64,000 bases of DNA from Versatilivorator sp963663845 (GCA_963663845.2 OY760650.2:1736001-1800000); one strand, 5' to 3'. Counted from the first letter of the stretch, positions 23,972 through 31,603 are shown. Notes: a model not told the origin generated them from the letters alone. A program made the numbers and translations.

Positions 23972-25621
23972 TCAACGCCTCTTCGAGGGACCCGATGGGG
24001 AGGCCTCCCCGCGCTCTCCGGCAGCCGCATGGTGGTCACGCCCCAGGAAGGCGTTGGCCCAGGCGCTGGTTCCTCTGAGAGCACCGTTGCGAAAGACCGC
24101 CGGACGCTCCAGCATGCGCTCTTCCTCGCCGTAAGCTTTCAAGCGATCGTAGGCCAGCGCCCAGATGCAATCCTTTTCACCCACCTCGCACTTGCCCTGC
24201 CGGGTCCCCCCGCAGGGGCCGTTCCGCTGGTTCTTGGCGCACTGGGACTCCGGACACAGATAGGCGATGTCCGGCAGAGAGCAATCCCCGCAGTCGCGGC
24301 AATCGAAGCCCACTATCTTAAGAGCATGCTCCATCCCGTGCAAGGCCTTCCGAACCCCCGGACCGGACCGCTCCACCCTCCGATAAAAACCCTGACCCAG
24401 GGGAAACCCGGGGCTCCCCCTCTCAAAAACCTGCTCGTGAACGCGGCGATTGAGCTTGTAGCTCAAGGGAAGCCGGCCCTGCAGGGCGCCGAGGGCCTCC
24501 GGGGTCCTGGAAGCCAGGTAGGAGGGATTGATCTCGGTGGAGCTGAGGCCGGTCTCGGGATCAGCGTCGAAGAGATGGAACTCGTCCTGCTGCGGAAACC
24601 GGATCTCTCTGGCGAAATCCTTCCAGTCGTTCTCGGCGAAGCTGCCGGCGATGGAGAGCACCCGGGCATAGTGCTCCAGCCTGAGGTGTCCACCCAGGTA
24701 GACCCCCCGATACCCCAGCCCGCGGGCGATGGCGCACTGCTTGGCCGCAAGCTCCAGGAAGAAGGCCCGCCCCTTGTCCGGAGACCTGGCCTGCTTTTCC
24801 ACCAGGCTCAGCAGCTCGTCGGTCACCACCACGCCGGGGATGGCGCCGCTGTTGAAGAAGCGCGCCGCCGGCCGGCTGAGGACGTAGACGTTGGCCAGCA
24901 CCGGGACCCGCAACCCGTAGTGGCTCATGGCCTTCAGCAACTCGTCCTGCTTGCGCGCGTCGTAGCCGATCTGATTGATGATGAACTGGGCCCCGCTCCT
25001 GACCTTCAGCGCCAGCTTGAAGTACTGGGGCATCACCTCGCGCTCGTGGCGCTTGAAGTTGGTGACCACCGCCCCCAGGAAGAACCGGGTGGGTTCCATG
25101 GCGGCTTCGCCCCGCTCTCCGTCCGTCAAGCCGGCGTTCATGTCCGCATACATCTTCAGCAGCCCCACCGAATCGATGTCGAAGACGCCGCCGGCCTGGC
25201 CCGCATAGCCGCCGGTGGGACAGTCCCCGGAGAGGGCCAGAATGTTGTTGAACCCCTCGCTGGCCAGCTTCCAGCCCCGGCTCTGCAGCGCGTTCCGGTT
25301 CCAGTCCTTGCAGGAGAGATGGATGATCACCTCCTGCCCCCGCGCGATCAGATCGGTCCCCAGGGTGTCGGCGCTCAGCATGGCGTTGCCTCCGGGGTTG
25401 TCGGTGATGCTGAGGGCGTGGACCTGGGGATGACCGGCCAGGCCGCGAGCCAGGTTCAGAACGCGGCGCCCGCTGCGCTCGGTGATGAGGCCCCGGGAGG
25501 TCACCAGCTCGACGCAAGTCACGAAGGTGTCGGTCTCCTGCAGCAGGCGGGCCAGCGGCTGCTTCACCCAGGAGCTGCCGGAGGGGACGGAGGGGACGGA
25601 GTTCAGGGCGGATCGATTCAT
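23972..25621 (-). CDS. metF: Methylenetetrahydrofolate reductase fused to a cysteine-rich MetV-type C-terminal domain
   Basis: The 549-residue protein has a MetF TIM barrel (~25-330): ETDTFVTCVELVTSRG, HALSITDNPGGNAMLS, EVIIHLSCKDWNRNALQ, NNILALSGDCPTGG (FAD/folate region) and FIINQIGYDARKQ. A C-terminal domain (~430-490) has ten or so cysteines: CRDCGDCSLPDIAYLCPESQ, then CAKNQRNGPCGG and KCEVGEKDC. That tail matches the MTHFR_C/MetV module, separate in acetogens and thought to bind Fe-S or zinc. In the demethylation direction it would oxidise methyl-THF to methylene-THF. The start (MNRSALNSVPS) is only 2 bp past the RACo stop. A nine-base GGGGACGGA duplication lies within the first codons. 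Confidence 0.9.
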   Translation of the reverse strand: MNRSALNSVPSVPSGSSWVKQPLARLLQETDTFVTCVELVTSRGLITERSGRRVLNLARGLAGHPQVHALSITDNPGGNAMLSADTLGTDLIARGQEVIIHLSCKDWNRNALQSRGWKLASEGFNNILALSGDCPTGGYAGQAGGVFDIDSVGLLKMYADMNAGLTDGERGEAAMEPTRFFLGAVVTNFKRHEREVMPQYFKLALKVRSGAQFIINQIGYDARKQDELLKAMSHYGLRVPVLANVYVLSRPAARFFNSGAIPGVVVTDELLSLVEKQARSPDKGRAFFLELAAKQCAIARGLGYRGVYLGGHLRLEHYARVLSIAGSFAENDWKDFAREIRFPQQDEFHLFDADPETGLSSTEINPSYLASRTPEALGALQGRLPLSYKLNRRVHEQVFERGSPGFPLGQGFYRRVERSGPGVRKALHGMEHALKIVGFDCRDCGDCSLPDIAYLCPESQCAKNQRNGPCGGTRQGKCEVGEKDCIWALAYDRLKAYGEEERMLERPAVFRNGALRGTSAWANAFLGRDHHAAAGERGEASPSGPSKRR

Positions 25622-25623
25622 GG

Positions 25624-27264
25624 CTACCCCACCTTCAGGTCGGCGGTTTCCGGAGGCATGGGCTTGAATTGACACCCCTCCACGAAGACCTCGAAGAAAT
25701 CGGGCGTGGTTTCCAGCTCGACGTGCTCGATCCGCCCGACCAGGCGTTCCAGGGATTCCCGCCGGCTGCGGGAGAGCAGCACCGCCTTGGCTCCCTGCAC
25801 GGCCGCATTGCCCACCTTGACGATGCGGTCCCGATCCACCGGGGCCAGGAATCCGATATCGATGGCGTTGGCCACGTTGACGTAGTTGGCGAAGCCCCCC
25901 GCCAGGTAGAGCCGGCGGACATCTCCCGGAGCGATGCCGAAACGCCGCATGACAATGTACTGCCCGCAGAAATTGGCCGCCTTGGCCTGGGCCAGGTTGC
26001 TGGCATCCTCTCTGGAGAGGGTGATCCCGTGCTCGGGAACCACGTTGATCTCGAAGGCCCGGTCGGCAAAGACCCCCTTGGGCGTCATCTGATCGGTCCG
26101 GCGCAGCTCGGCCAGCAGGTCGATCAACCCGGACCCGCAGATCCCCTGGGGCGCCACGCCGCCGATGGTTCGATAGTCGAAGCTTCCGTTGACGGCCCCG
26201 ACGGACTCGATGGCCCCCTCGCATCCCGGCATGCCGTACTTGACCAGGCCCCCTTCGAAAGCGGGGCCGGCCGGACAGGAGGCCGTCATCATGCGTTCTC
26301 CGTTTCCCACCACCACCTCGGTGTTGGTCCCCACGTCCACCAGCATGGTGACTTCGTCCCGAGATTCCATGTCGATGGCCACCAGGTCGGCAGCCGTATC
26401 GGCCCCCACGTGGCTGGCGATCAGGGGCAGCCCGAAGATGCGGGCGCGGGGATGGACCTGGACCCCCAGATGGGCGGCCTCGACGGTGAGAGCCATGCTC
26501 CGGCGCTTCCCCTCCAGAACTTCGTGCTCGATCAGGGACTTGTAAGGCTTCTGCCCGATGCTCTGAACGTCCAGGCCGAAGAAGAGGTCGCGCATGGTGG
26601 AGTTGCCGGCCACCGCCACCTCGTAGATCTCCCGGCGGCGCACGCGCAGCCGCTTGCAGAGCTCGCGGATCTCGAAGTTGAGGCCCTTGACGACGGCCTG
26701 GTGGAGCTCGCCCTGAAACGGTCCCCCGTCGTAGGAGATCCGGTTCATGATGTCGCTGCCTCCGAATCGCTGCGGGTTCTCGAAGGAAGCCACCGCCAGG
26801 GTCTCGCCGTTCTCCAGGTCCACCAGCTCGACCACCACGGTGGTGGTGCCAAGGTCCATGGCAAGCCCGTACAGATGTCCCCGGTAGCGGTCGATGACCT
26901 GCTCGTCGTAGACGACCTCATCGCCCCGGCGGACCACCATCGGATCCAACTGCAGTGTCCTGACCGGGGTTGCCCGGGTGAGAATCTGGGGTTTGCGGCG
27001 GAGGGGCGCGAAGCCGACATCGCCGCTGTCGTCGACCACGGCGGACTGGCAGGCCAATCGGTAGGGGTCGCGCAGGAAGGATTCGCTGGGGCTGCGGGGA
27101 CAGAGCGCCTCCATCCCCTGCTGAACTTCTACGATGCACTCGTGGCAGGACCCGGTCCTGCCGCAGGAGGTAGGCACCTGGACCCGCAACTCGTCGGCGT
27201 AGTCGAAAAGCGTCCTGCCCGCCTCCAGCTCGAGGCTTCGCTCATTGTGCCGAATGGCGCCCAT
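25624..27264 (-). CDS. RACo-like ASKHA corrinoid reductive activator (DUF4445)
   Basis: The 546-residue protein has an N-terminal plant-type [2Fe-2S] domain with Cys34, Cys40, Cys43 and Cys72 (CGRTGSCHEC...LAC). A middle region follows, then an ASKHA ATPase domain with AMDLGTTTVVVELVD (~125-140) and VDVGTNTEVVVGNG (~250-263); GICGSGLIDLLAELRR lies further on. RACo-type proteins use ATP and a low-potential electron to return oxidised Co(II) corrinoid to active Co(I). Its presence shows that the corrinoid protein at 27570 is a working methyl carrier that needs repair. It is 18 bp after the small Cys-protein gene and 2 bp before metF. Confidence 0.92.
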   Translation of the reverse strand: MGAIRHNERSLELEAGRTLFDYADELRVQVPTSCGRTGSCHECIVEVQQGMEALCPRSPSESFLRDPYRLACQSAVVDDSGDVGFAPLRRKPQILTRATPVRTLQLDPMVVRRGDEVVYDEQVIDRYRGHLYGLAMDLGTTTVVVELVDLENGETLAVASFENPQRFGGSDIMNRISYDGGPFQGELHQAVVKGLNFEIRELCKRLRVRRREIYEVAVAGNSTMRDLFFGLDVQSIGQKPYKSLIEHEVLEGKRRSMALTVEAAHLGVQVHPRARIFGLPLIASHVGADTAADLVAIDMESRDEVTMLVDVGTNTEVVVGNGERMMTASCPAGPAFEGGLVKYGMPGCEGAIESVGAVNGSFDYRTIGGVAPQGICGSGLIDLLAELRRTDQMTPKGVFADRAFEINVVPEHGITLSREDASNLAQAKAANFCGQYIVMRRFGIAPGDVRRLYLAGGFANYVNVANAIDIGFLAPVDRDRIVKVGNAAVQGAKAVLLSRSRRESLERLVGRIEHVELETTPDFFEVFVEGCQFKPMPPETADLKVG

Positions 27265-27282
27265 CCGATATCCCTGCCGCAG

Positions 27283-27552
27283 TCACCGCCCGGACTCGCC
27301 GTCGTCCTCGGCCCGGGTCTCCCAGGCGCTGCGGTAGTCCAGCTTGTCGTCTCCGCCGCACAGCAGAAGGTCTCCCTTGACCGGGGGCCGCCGCTGGTTG
27401 CGGCACCCGAACTTGGCCGTACACTGATCCAGGCGGTTCTTGTAGGGACAGCGGTAGGTGGACAGTTCATCGGCATGAACCACCATGCTCGAGAACAGCT
27501 CGCTGATCCGCTTGAGGCGTTTCTCGTATTCGGCCTTGTCGATTTTCTGCAT
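27283..27552 (-). CDS. Small four-cysteine protein of the corrinoid operon
   Basis: The 89-residue protein starts MQKIDKAEYEKRLKRISELF (helical) and then carries Cys35, Cys44, Cys50 and Cys65 in STYRCPYKNRLDQCTAKFGC and LLLCGGDDK. That spacing (C-x8-C-x5-C-x14-C) would suit a zinc or Fe-S site. No family is recognised with certainty. It lies 17 bp after the corrinoid-protein gene and 18 bp before the RACo gene, so it is co-translated with both; an accessory electron-transfer or corrinoid-assembly role is possible, not shown. The ATG at 27552 gives the only start that does not run through the corrinoid gene. Confidence 0.75.
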   Translation of the reverse strand: MQKIDKAEYEKRLKRISELFSSMVVHADELSTYRCPYKNRLDQCTAKFGCRNQRRPPVKGDLLLCGGDDKLDYRSAWETRAEDDGESGR

Positions 27553-27569
27553 GGCGGCTACATGGCGGG

Positions 27570-28325
27570 CTAAACTTCCACCTCGGCGCTCAGCAGGTTC
27601 TTGGCCAGCTCGACGCAAGCCAGCGCATCCTTTCCGTACCCGTCGGCGCCCATGTCGTCGGCAAACTCCTGGGTGACCGGCGCCCCGCCCACCATGATCT
27701 TGACGTCGTCCCGCAGGTCGGCGTCGATAAAGGCTTCGATGGTCTTTCCCATGTTGGGCATGGTGGTGGTCAACAGGGCCGACATCCCCATCAGCGAAGC
27801 CTCGTGCTCCTCGATGGCATCGATGAACTCGTCGGCCGAAGTGTCCACGCCCAGGTCGATCACCACGAACCCCGCACCGCGAAGCATCATGATGCACAGG
27901 TTCTTGCCGATGTCGTGGAGGTCGCCCTTGACCGTCCCCATGATGACCCTGCCCAGGGGCTCGACGCCCGAAGCCGAGAGGATGGGCTCGATGTGAACCA
28001 TTCCCGCTTTCATGGCCCGGGCGCAGGCCAGGACCTCCGGCACGAAGATGAAGTTTTCGCGGAACTTGATCCCCACCACCCCCATCCCCGCGATCAGGCC
28101 GTCGTCCATGATCTCGAGGGCCTCGATCCCGTCTTCCAGGGCCGCGGCGGTCAGCCGATCCACGGTGTCGTTCTCACCCTCGATCAGGGCGGCGGCGATG
28201 TCCTGCATGGCGGGTCTGGCCTTGGCGAAGATGCCGACCGTGCGCTCGATCTCCTCGGGGCGTTCCAGGAACTCTTCGATCTCCTCGCGGATGAACTCGT
28301 TCTGAATGTCTGCGATATTGGCCAT
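27570..28325 (-). CDS. B12-binding corrinoid methyl-carrier protein (MtaC/MtbC-like)
   Basis: The 251-residue protein has an N-terminal helical cap (~30-115) and a cobalamin-binding Rossmann-like domain. The B12 signature Asp135-x-His137-x-x-Gly140 is in GDLHDIGKN; SALLTT (~182) and GGAPVTQEFADDMGADGYG (~218-236) complete the dimethylbenzimidazole pocket. It would accept a methyl group from the MtaA-like enzyme and donate it to THF through the MtrH-like enzyme. The cap begins with an extra ~30 residues compared with minimal members. GGGAGGG is present before the ATG. It lies 27 bp downstream of the methyltransferase gene. Confidence 0.92.
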   Translation of the reverse strand: MANIADIQNEFIREEIEEFLERPEEIERTVGIFAKARPAMQDIAAALIEGENDTVDRLTAAALEDGIEALEIMDDGLIAGMGVVGIKFRENFIFVPEVLACARAMKAGMVHIEPILSASGVEPLGRVIMGTVKGDLHDIGKNLCIMMLRGAGFVVIDLGVDTSADEFIDAIEEHEASLMGMSALLTTTMPNMGKTIEAFIDADLRDDVKIMVGGAPVTQEFADDMGADGYGKDALACVELAKNLLSAEVEV

Positions 28326-28352
28326 GATTCCCTCCCGGTGTTCTCCCCGACC

Positions 28353-29408
28353 TCAATTCCCGGCGGCCTGCTCGCGGGTCCAGTCCCTCACCGCCAGTGG
28401 AATCTCCTTCAGGTTCTCAATCGCCGTCTGCAGCGGGATGGCGCACTCGGGCCCCACCATCTGAATCCCCGCGTCCAGGTTCTTGACCACCTCCTGGCGC
28501 ACCTCTTCAGGCCCCTTGGCGAAGAGCGTCTCCGGATTGTTGATGTTTCCCACCAGGGAGATGCGGTCCTTCACGATGTCAATCGACTGCCGCGGCTCGT
28601 TCTTGGAGTCGTAGTGGAAGGCGGCCATCCCCGTCTGAGCGATGTACTCCATCCGGTCCATCGTCTTTCCGCAGATGTGCAGAATGATCGGGATCTTTAT
28701 CTTTTCGGCGAACTCGATGTGGAGTTCGCGGAGGTATCTCCGGTAGTACTCACCGCTCACCAGGTCTCCGGTGGCGTGATCGGGCAGCGTGATGGCGTCG
28801 GCTCCGGCCTCCACCTGAGCGATGCCGAACTGGATGGTGGCTTCCTTCATCCTGTCCAGGCAGAGCTTGGTCTTCCCCGGATCATCCAGCGACATCAGCA
28901 GGAAGGGCTCCACCCCCATGCAGTGGTAGCCGAGCGACCAGGGCCCCATGGTCTTGCCGATGATGGCCACCTCGTCGCCGTACTCCTTCTTGAGGATCTT
29001 GATGGCGTCCAGGACACAACGGGTATCCCGATGGGTCAGGAAATCGGGTGGAATCCGGATGTCGTCCGGGGTCTCCCAGATGGGCTCCCGCATCTTCACG
29101 GTGGGCCAGTTGTCCTTCTGCTCCCACTGGATCTTGCAGCCCAGAGCCGACGAATCCTGAATGATGGTAAACACCGGCATGATGCAATCGAACCCCAGCT
29201 CGGTGTATCCGGTGGCCGCCAGGCGAGCCATGAGGTCGGCCTGCTGGTTGGCTTCGGGAAAGGGAGCGTCCACCAGGTCCATCAGCTCCACCGTGGCCAC
29301 CGAGGTCGGGTTGCAGACGGGGGTGCGATCCACCGGCTCGCGCCGCAGCGCGGCCATGACTCGCTGGCGCCCGTTCATGGATGGAACCGATGGGGATCCG
29401 CTATCCAT
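28353..29408 (-). CDS. MtaA/CmuA-type methyltransferase (uroporphyrinogen decarboxylase superfamily)
   Basis: This is a 351-residue UroD-fold protein. It is separated from true HemE by the zinc motif His244-x-Cys246-(x75)-Cys322 (HICGK ... GPEC), the pattern that binds the thiol-activating zinc in MtaA, MtbA and CmuA. Other landmarks are the MNGRQRVMAALRREPVDRTP N-terminus and TMGPWSLGYHCMGVEP (~153-168). It presumably transfers a methyl group to or from the corrinoid protein encoded 27 bp downstream. In CmuA these two parts are fused; here they are separate. Whether it acts on the primary methylated substrate or on a thiol is not clear. AGGAGG precedes the ATG. There is no coenzyme-M gene in view. 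Confidence 0.88.
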   Translation of the reverse strand: MDSGSPSVPSMNGRQRVMAALRREPVDRTPVCNPTSVATVELMDLVDAPFPEANQQADLMARLAATGYTELGFDCIMPVFTIIQDSSALGCKIQWEQKDNWPTVKMREPIWETPDDIRIPPDFLTHRDTRCVLDAIKILKKEYGDEVAIIGKTMGPWSLGYHCMGVEPFLLMSLDDPGKTKLCLDRMKEATIQFGIAQVEAGADAITLPDHATGDLVSGEYYRRYLRELHIEFAEKIKIPIILHICGKTMDRMEYIAQTGMAAFHYDSKNEPRQSIDIVKDRISLVGNINNPETLFAKGPEEVRQEVVKNLDAGIQMVGPECAIPLQTAIENLKEIPLAVRDWTREQAAGN

Positions 29409-29438
29409 AGGACTTCCCTCCTGTATGAAAGAATCCGC

Positions 29439-30083
29439 CTAGTTGTTCTGGGCGCTGGGAGCGGACAGGACGCCCCGGGAAGCCGCCGCTTCCTCTTCCC
29501 GAACGATGGCCCGGACGTTGAGAGCCCGAACCAGCAGCAAACCGACCAGCGCGTCGATGGACTGTCGATTGGGCAAGGCGACCTGGGCCGAATGTCCGTC
29601 CACCAGCCCGGCCCCGCTGAGCTTGGCGATGCCGCCGGCGATATGAGCGGACCGCCTGGCGGCCCGCTCCCCTTCAGCTTCCAGCGTTACCTCATAGAGG
29701 CCCTCTCCCAGACTGGCCACCTGAACCTGGCTCTGCGATTTCTTGTCGAAGATGGCGAGGGGCCGGGGAACGATCTCCTCGCCCGAGGAACGCTTGCAGG
29801 CTTCCAGGAAAACCCTCTTGGCGGCCACCGGAAGATCGCTGCCCGAGGGGAAGCGCACAACCAGCGGTTCTCCGGGAAGGGCTTCCATCCCACCCAGAAC
29901 CGTCATGGCTTCCGCAATGAAGGCCAGGCGCTCGCGGGCGCCCTCCCGCCGGCTATAGCTGTGGACCAGCACCTCCAGTGCGGCCACCCCCTCGCGCCTG
30001 TAGAGGCCGATGGAGATGTCGTGAAAATGCAGGTCCATCGGGACCAGCTCGATCCGCCTTCCGAGATCGACGGTGAGACCCAT
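29439..30083 (-). CDS. Unrecognised first gene of the corrinoid operon
   Basis: This is a 214-residue soluble protein of no family I recognise. It opens MGLTVDLGRRIELVPMDLHF, then HDISIGLYRREGVAALEVLV with alternating hydrophobic residues, and has PGEPLVVRFPSGSDLPVAAK (~65-84). EGLYEVTLEAEGERAARRSA (~118-137) and a C-terminal helix ending in QSIDALVGLLLVRALNVRAI follow. No signal peptide, cysteine cluster or metal motif is evident. I start at 30083 because GAGGG lies eight bases upstream; the ATG at 30104 would put the Shine-Dalgarno in the operator. Being the promoter-proximal gene, 30 bp from the methyltransferase gene, it is a candidate substrate-specific component. Confidence 0.75.
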   Translation of the reverse strand: MGLTVDLGRRIELVPMDLHFHDISIGLYRREGVAALEVLVHSYSRREGARERLAFIAEAMTVLGGMEALPGEPLVVRFPSGSDLPVAAKRVFLEACKRSSGEEIVPRPLAIFDKKSQSQVQVASLGEGLYEVTLEAEGERAARRSAHIAGGIAKLSGAGLVDGHSAQVALPNRQSIDALVGLLLVRALNVRAIVREEEAAASRGVLSAPSAQNN

Positions 30084-30109
30084 GGCAAAATCCCTCGGTT
30101 GCATATTTA

Positions 30110-30128
30110 CAGGTTGTCCGACAACCTG
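30110..30128. promoter_or_regulatory. FadR/GntR-type operator palindrome
   Basis: CAGGTTGTCCGACAACCTG is a perfect 19-bp palindrome (nine-base arms, central C). Its core TTGTCCGACAA fits the TNGTNNNACNA pattern bound by FadR-subfamily GntR regulators. It abuts the predicted -10 of the corrinoid operon and covers the predicted -35 of the divergent GntR/FCD regulator gene, so one bound dimer could repress both. Confidence 0.8.
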
Positions 30129-30143
30129 AATATACGGTAATAT
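30114..30143 (+). promoter_or_regulatory. Predicted promoter of the GntR regulator gene
   Basis: TTGTCC (30114-30119, inside the operator) and TAATAT (30138-30143) are separated by 18 bp on the plus strand. Overlap with the palindrome suggests autoregulation. Confidence 0.45.
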
Positions 30144-30158
30144 AGTGGCAGCCTCCAA
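30129..30158 (-). promoter_or_regulatory. Predicted promoter of the corrinoid operon
   Basis: On the minus strand TTGGAG (30158-30153) and TATATT (30134-30129) are 18 bp apart. The operator begins at the next base, so it would cover the transcription start. Confidence 0.5.
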
Positions 30159-30231
30159 GTAAAGCTTTTTCCCAACCCCAAGGAGCCGCGCCACGGAGGC
30201 TGCAAGCGCCGTTGACGCAGCCGCCCAGCCC

Positions 30232-30993
30232 ATGACCGTCAAGTCCGCCAGGCCCGAACCCCTGCAGGAAGTGAGTCCCATTCGCCGGACCTCGCTCAGC
30301 GACAAGATCATCGAACAGATCATCGATCTGATCTCGCGAAACATCCTCCAACCCGGGGAGCGGCTTCCATCGGAGAAGGATCTTTGCAAGCGCTTCGGGG
30401 TGGGGCGGGCGACGCTCCGCGAGGCCTTGCGGTCGCTGGCCGTGATGGGGATCCTGGACGGACGGGTCGGGGAAGGCACCTTCGTCTCCCACAACAACCA
30501 GCGATACCTGGAGCGGAACCTGCAGTGGGGGCTCCTGCTGGACCCCAAGAAGGTCGAGGACCTCCTGGAAACCCGGCTCATGCTGGAAACCCGGACGGCC
30601 TTCTCGGCTGCCCGCAAGGCCACCCCGGCCGACCTGGAAGCCATGGAAGCCACCATTCAGGGCATGGAGAGCTCGGTGGACCGTCCGGAGCAGTACCTGC
30701 GATTCGACCTGGAATTTCACCTGCTGGTGGCCCAGGCCACCCAGAACACCATCCTGCACCACCTGGTCAGCATGACCCGGGGCTATCTCCAGGCCTGGAT
30801 CGAGGAGAGCCTGGTCTCCCCCCCCTCCGGCCCCGAAGACCGGCATCGAGCCCAATCCTCCATCCGGGAACACCGCGCCATCCTGGAGGCCCTGCAGTCG
30901 GGCCGAGCCGAGCAGGCCCGCCAGGCCATGAAGGCCCACATTCTCTCCAGCAGCGCCGACCTGCACCGGCACCTCCAGCAGACATCGGCTTGA
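30232..30993 (+). CDS. GntR-family transcriptional regulator, FadR/FCD subfamily
   Basis: The 253-residue protein has an N-terminal winged helix (~20-85: SDKIIEQIIDLISRNILQPG, ERLPSEKDLCKRFGVGRATL, GRVGEGTFV) and a C-terminal all-helical FCD ligand domain (~100-240). The FCD domain carries the metal-ligand type pattern: Asp in RFDLEFHLLVA, His in the same helix, and later His in SSIREHRAILEAL and KAHILSS. FCD regulators bind small organic acids, often with a metal. It is divergent from the corrinoid operon across a 148-bp gap that carries a matching palindrome, so it most likely represses that operon until the substrate or a product binds. Confidence 0.9.
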   Translation: MTVKSARPEPLQEVSPIRRTSLSDKIIEQIIDLISRNILQPGERLPSEKDLCKRFGVGRATLREALRSLAVMGILDGRVGEGTFVSHNNQRYLERNLQWGLLLDPKKVEDLLETRLMLETRTAFSAARKATPADLEAMEATIQGMESSVDRPEQYLRFDLEFHLLVAQATQNTILHHLVSMTRGYLQAWIEESLVSPPSGPEDRHRAQSSIREHRAILEALQSGRAEQARQAMKAHILSSSADLHRHLQQTSA

Positions 30994-31046
30994 GGCGCCG
31001 AATTTTGTTGCTTTCCGACTGTCCCCAAGATAAAATTCCTGACCCG

Positions 31047-31069
31047 AGTGGGCGAAAGCCCACTTTTTT
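31047..31069 (+). terminator. Intrinsic-terminator-like hairpin between the GntR gene and rimP
   Basis: AGTGGGC-GAAA-GCCCACT (31047-31064) forms a perfect 7-bp stem with a GNRA tetraloop and runs into five further T residues. It ends about 30 bp before the rimP start, so it either terminates the GntR transcript or attenuates the rimP-nusA-infB operon. Confidence 0.7.
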
Positions 31070-31098
31070 GTTGCCTTTCAGCCTGCGGGAGAGGCTTG

Positions 31099-31551
31099 TT
31101 GCCGCTAGAGAAGACACAGGCCCTCATCGACGAGGTGGTCGGGGCCGAGGGTTTCGAGCTCGTTGAGGTCGAGCTGAAGGGTTCCCCGGGCCGACGAGTT
31201 CTGCGGATTTTCATCGACCGGGCGGGGGGAATCACCCACGACGACTGCGCTCGAATCAGCCACCTGGTGGGCCCGCTGCTCGAGGTCGAGGAAGCCGTTG
31301 CGGGGAGCTACACGCTGGAGGTATCCTCACCGGGCCTGACCCGAAGGCTGCGGACGCCGGCGGAGTTCCGGCGTTTTGCGGGCCGGCTGGTCAAGATCTC
31401 CACCCGCGAGGCCGTGGAGGGCTCGCGGCATTTTCGTGGAAGGCTGCTCGGCATGAAGGAAAACCGGGTGGCGGTGGAGCGGAGAGACGCCACCCCGGTA
31501 TTGATTCCATTGGAAGTCGTCGCCAAGGCCCACCTGGATTTCGACTTCTAG
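31099..31551 (+). CDS. rimP: Ribosome maturation factor RimP
   Basis: RimP assists 30S subunit assembly. The 150-residue protein has the N-terminal alpha/beta domain (GAEGFELVEVELKGSPGRRV, LRIFIDRAGGITHDDCARIS, then SYTLEVSSPGLTRRLRTPAE) and the C-terminal SH3-like domain (FRGRLLGMKENRVAVER). I propose the TTG at 31099 with GAGAGG four to five bases upstream, since a start any earlier would lie in the terminator-like hairpin; neighbouring TTG codons cannot be excluded. It is the first gene of the conserved rimP-nusA-infB cluster. Confidence 0.88.
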   Translation: MPLEKTQALIDEVVGAEGFELVEVELKGSPGRRVLRIFIDRAGGITHDDCARISHLVGPLLEVEEAVAGSYTLEVSSPGLTRRLRTPAEFRRFAGRLVKISTREAVEGSRHFRGRLLGMKENRVAVERRDATPVLIPLEVVAKAHLDFDF

Positions 31552-31603
31552 TGTCCTGTCTCGGAACCAGGGTCGCCATCTTTCGGAGCGCAACGGAGCA
31601 TTC

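Noticed and set aside
28353..29408. UroD-fold protein as uroporphyrinogen decarboxylase (hemE)
   Set aside because: It has the HxC...C zinc motif of MtaA/CmuA enzymes and sits next to a corrinoid protein; the HemE active-site pattern is not evident.
30084..30231. Cobalamin riboswitch upstream of the corrinoid operon
   Set aside because: The region is too short and has no recognisable B12-box; the palindrome and GntR gene explain control better.
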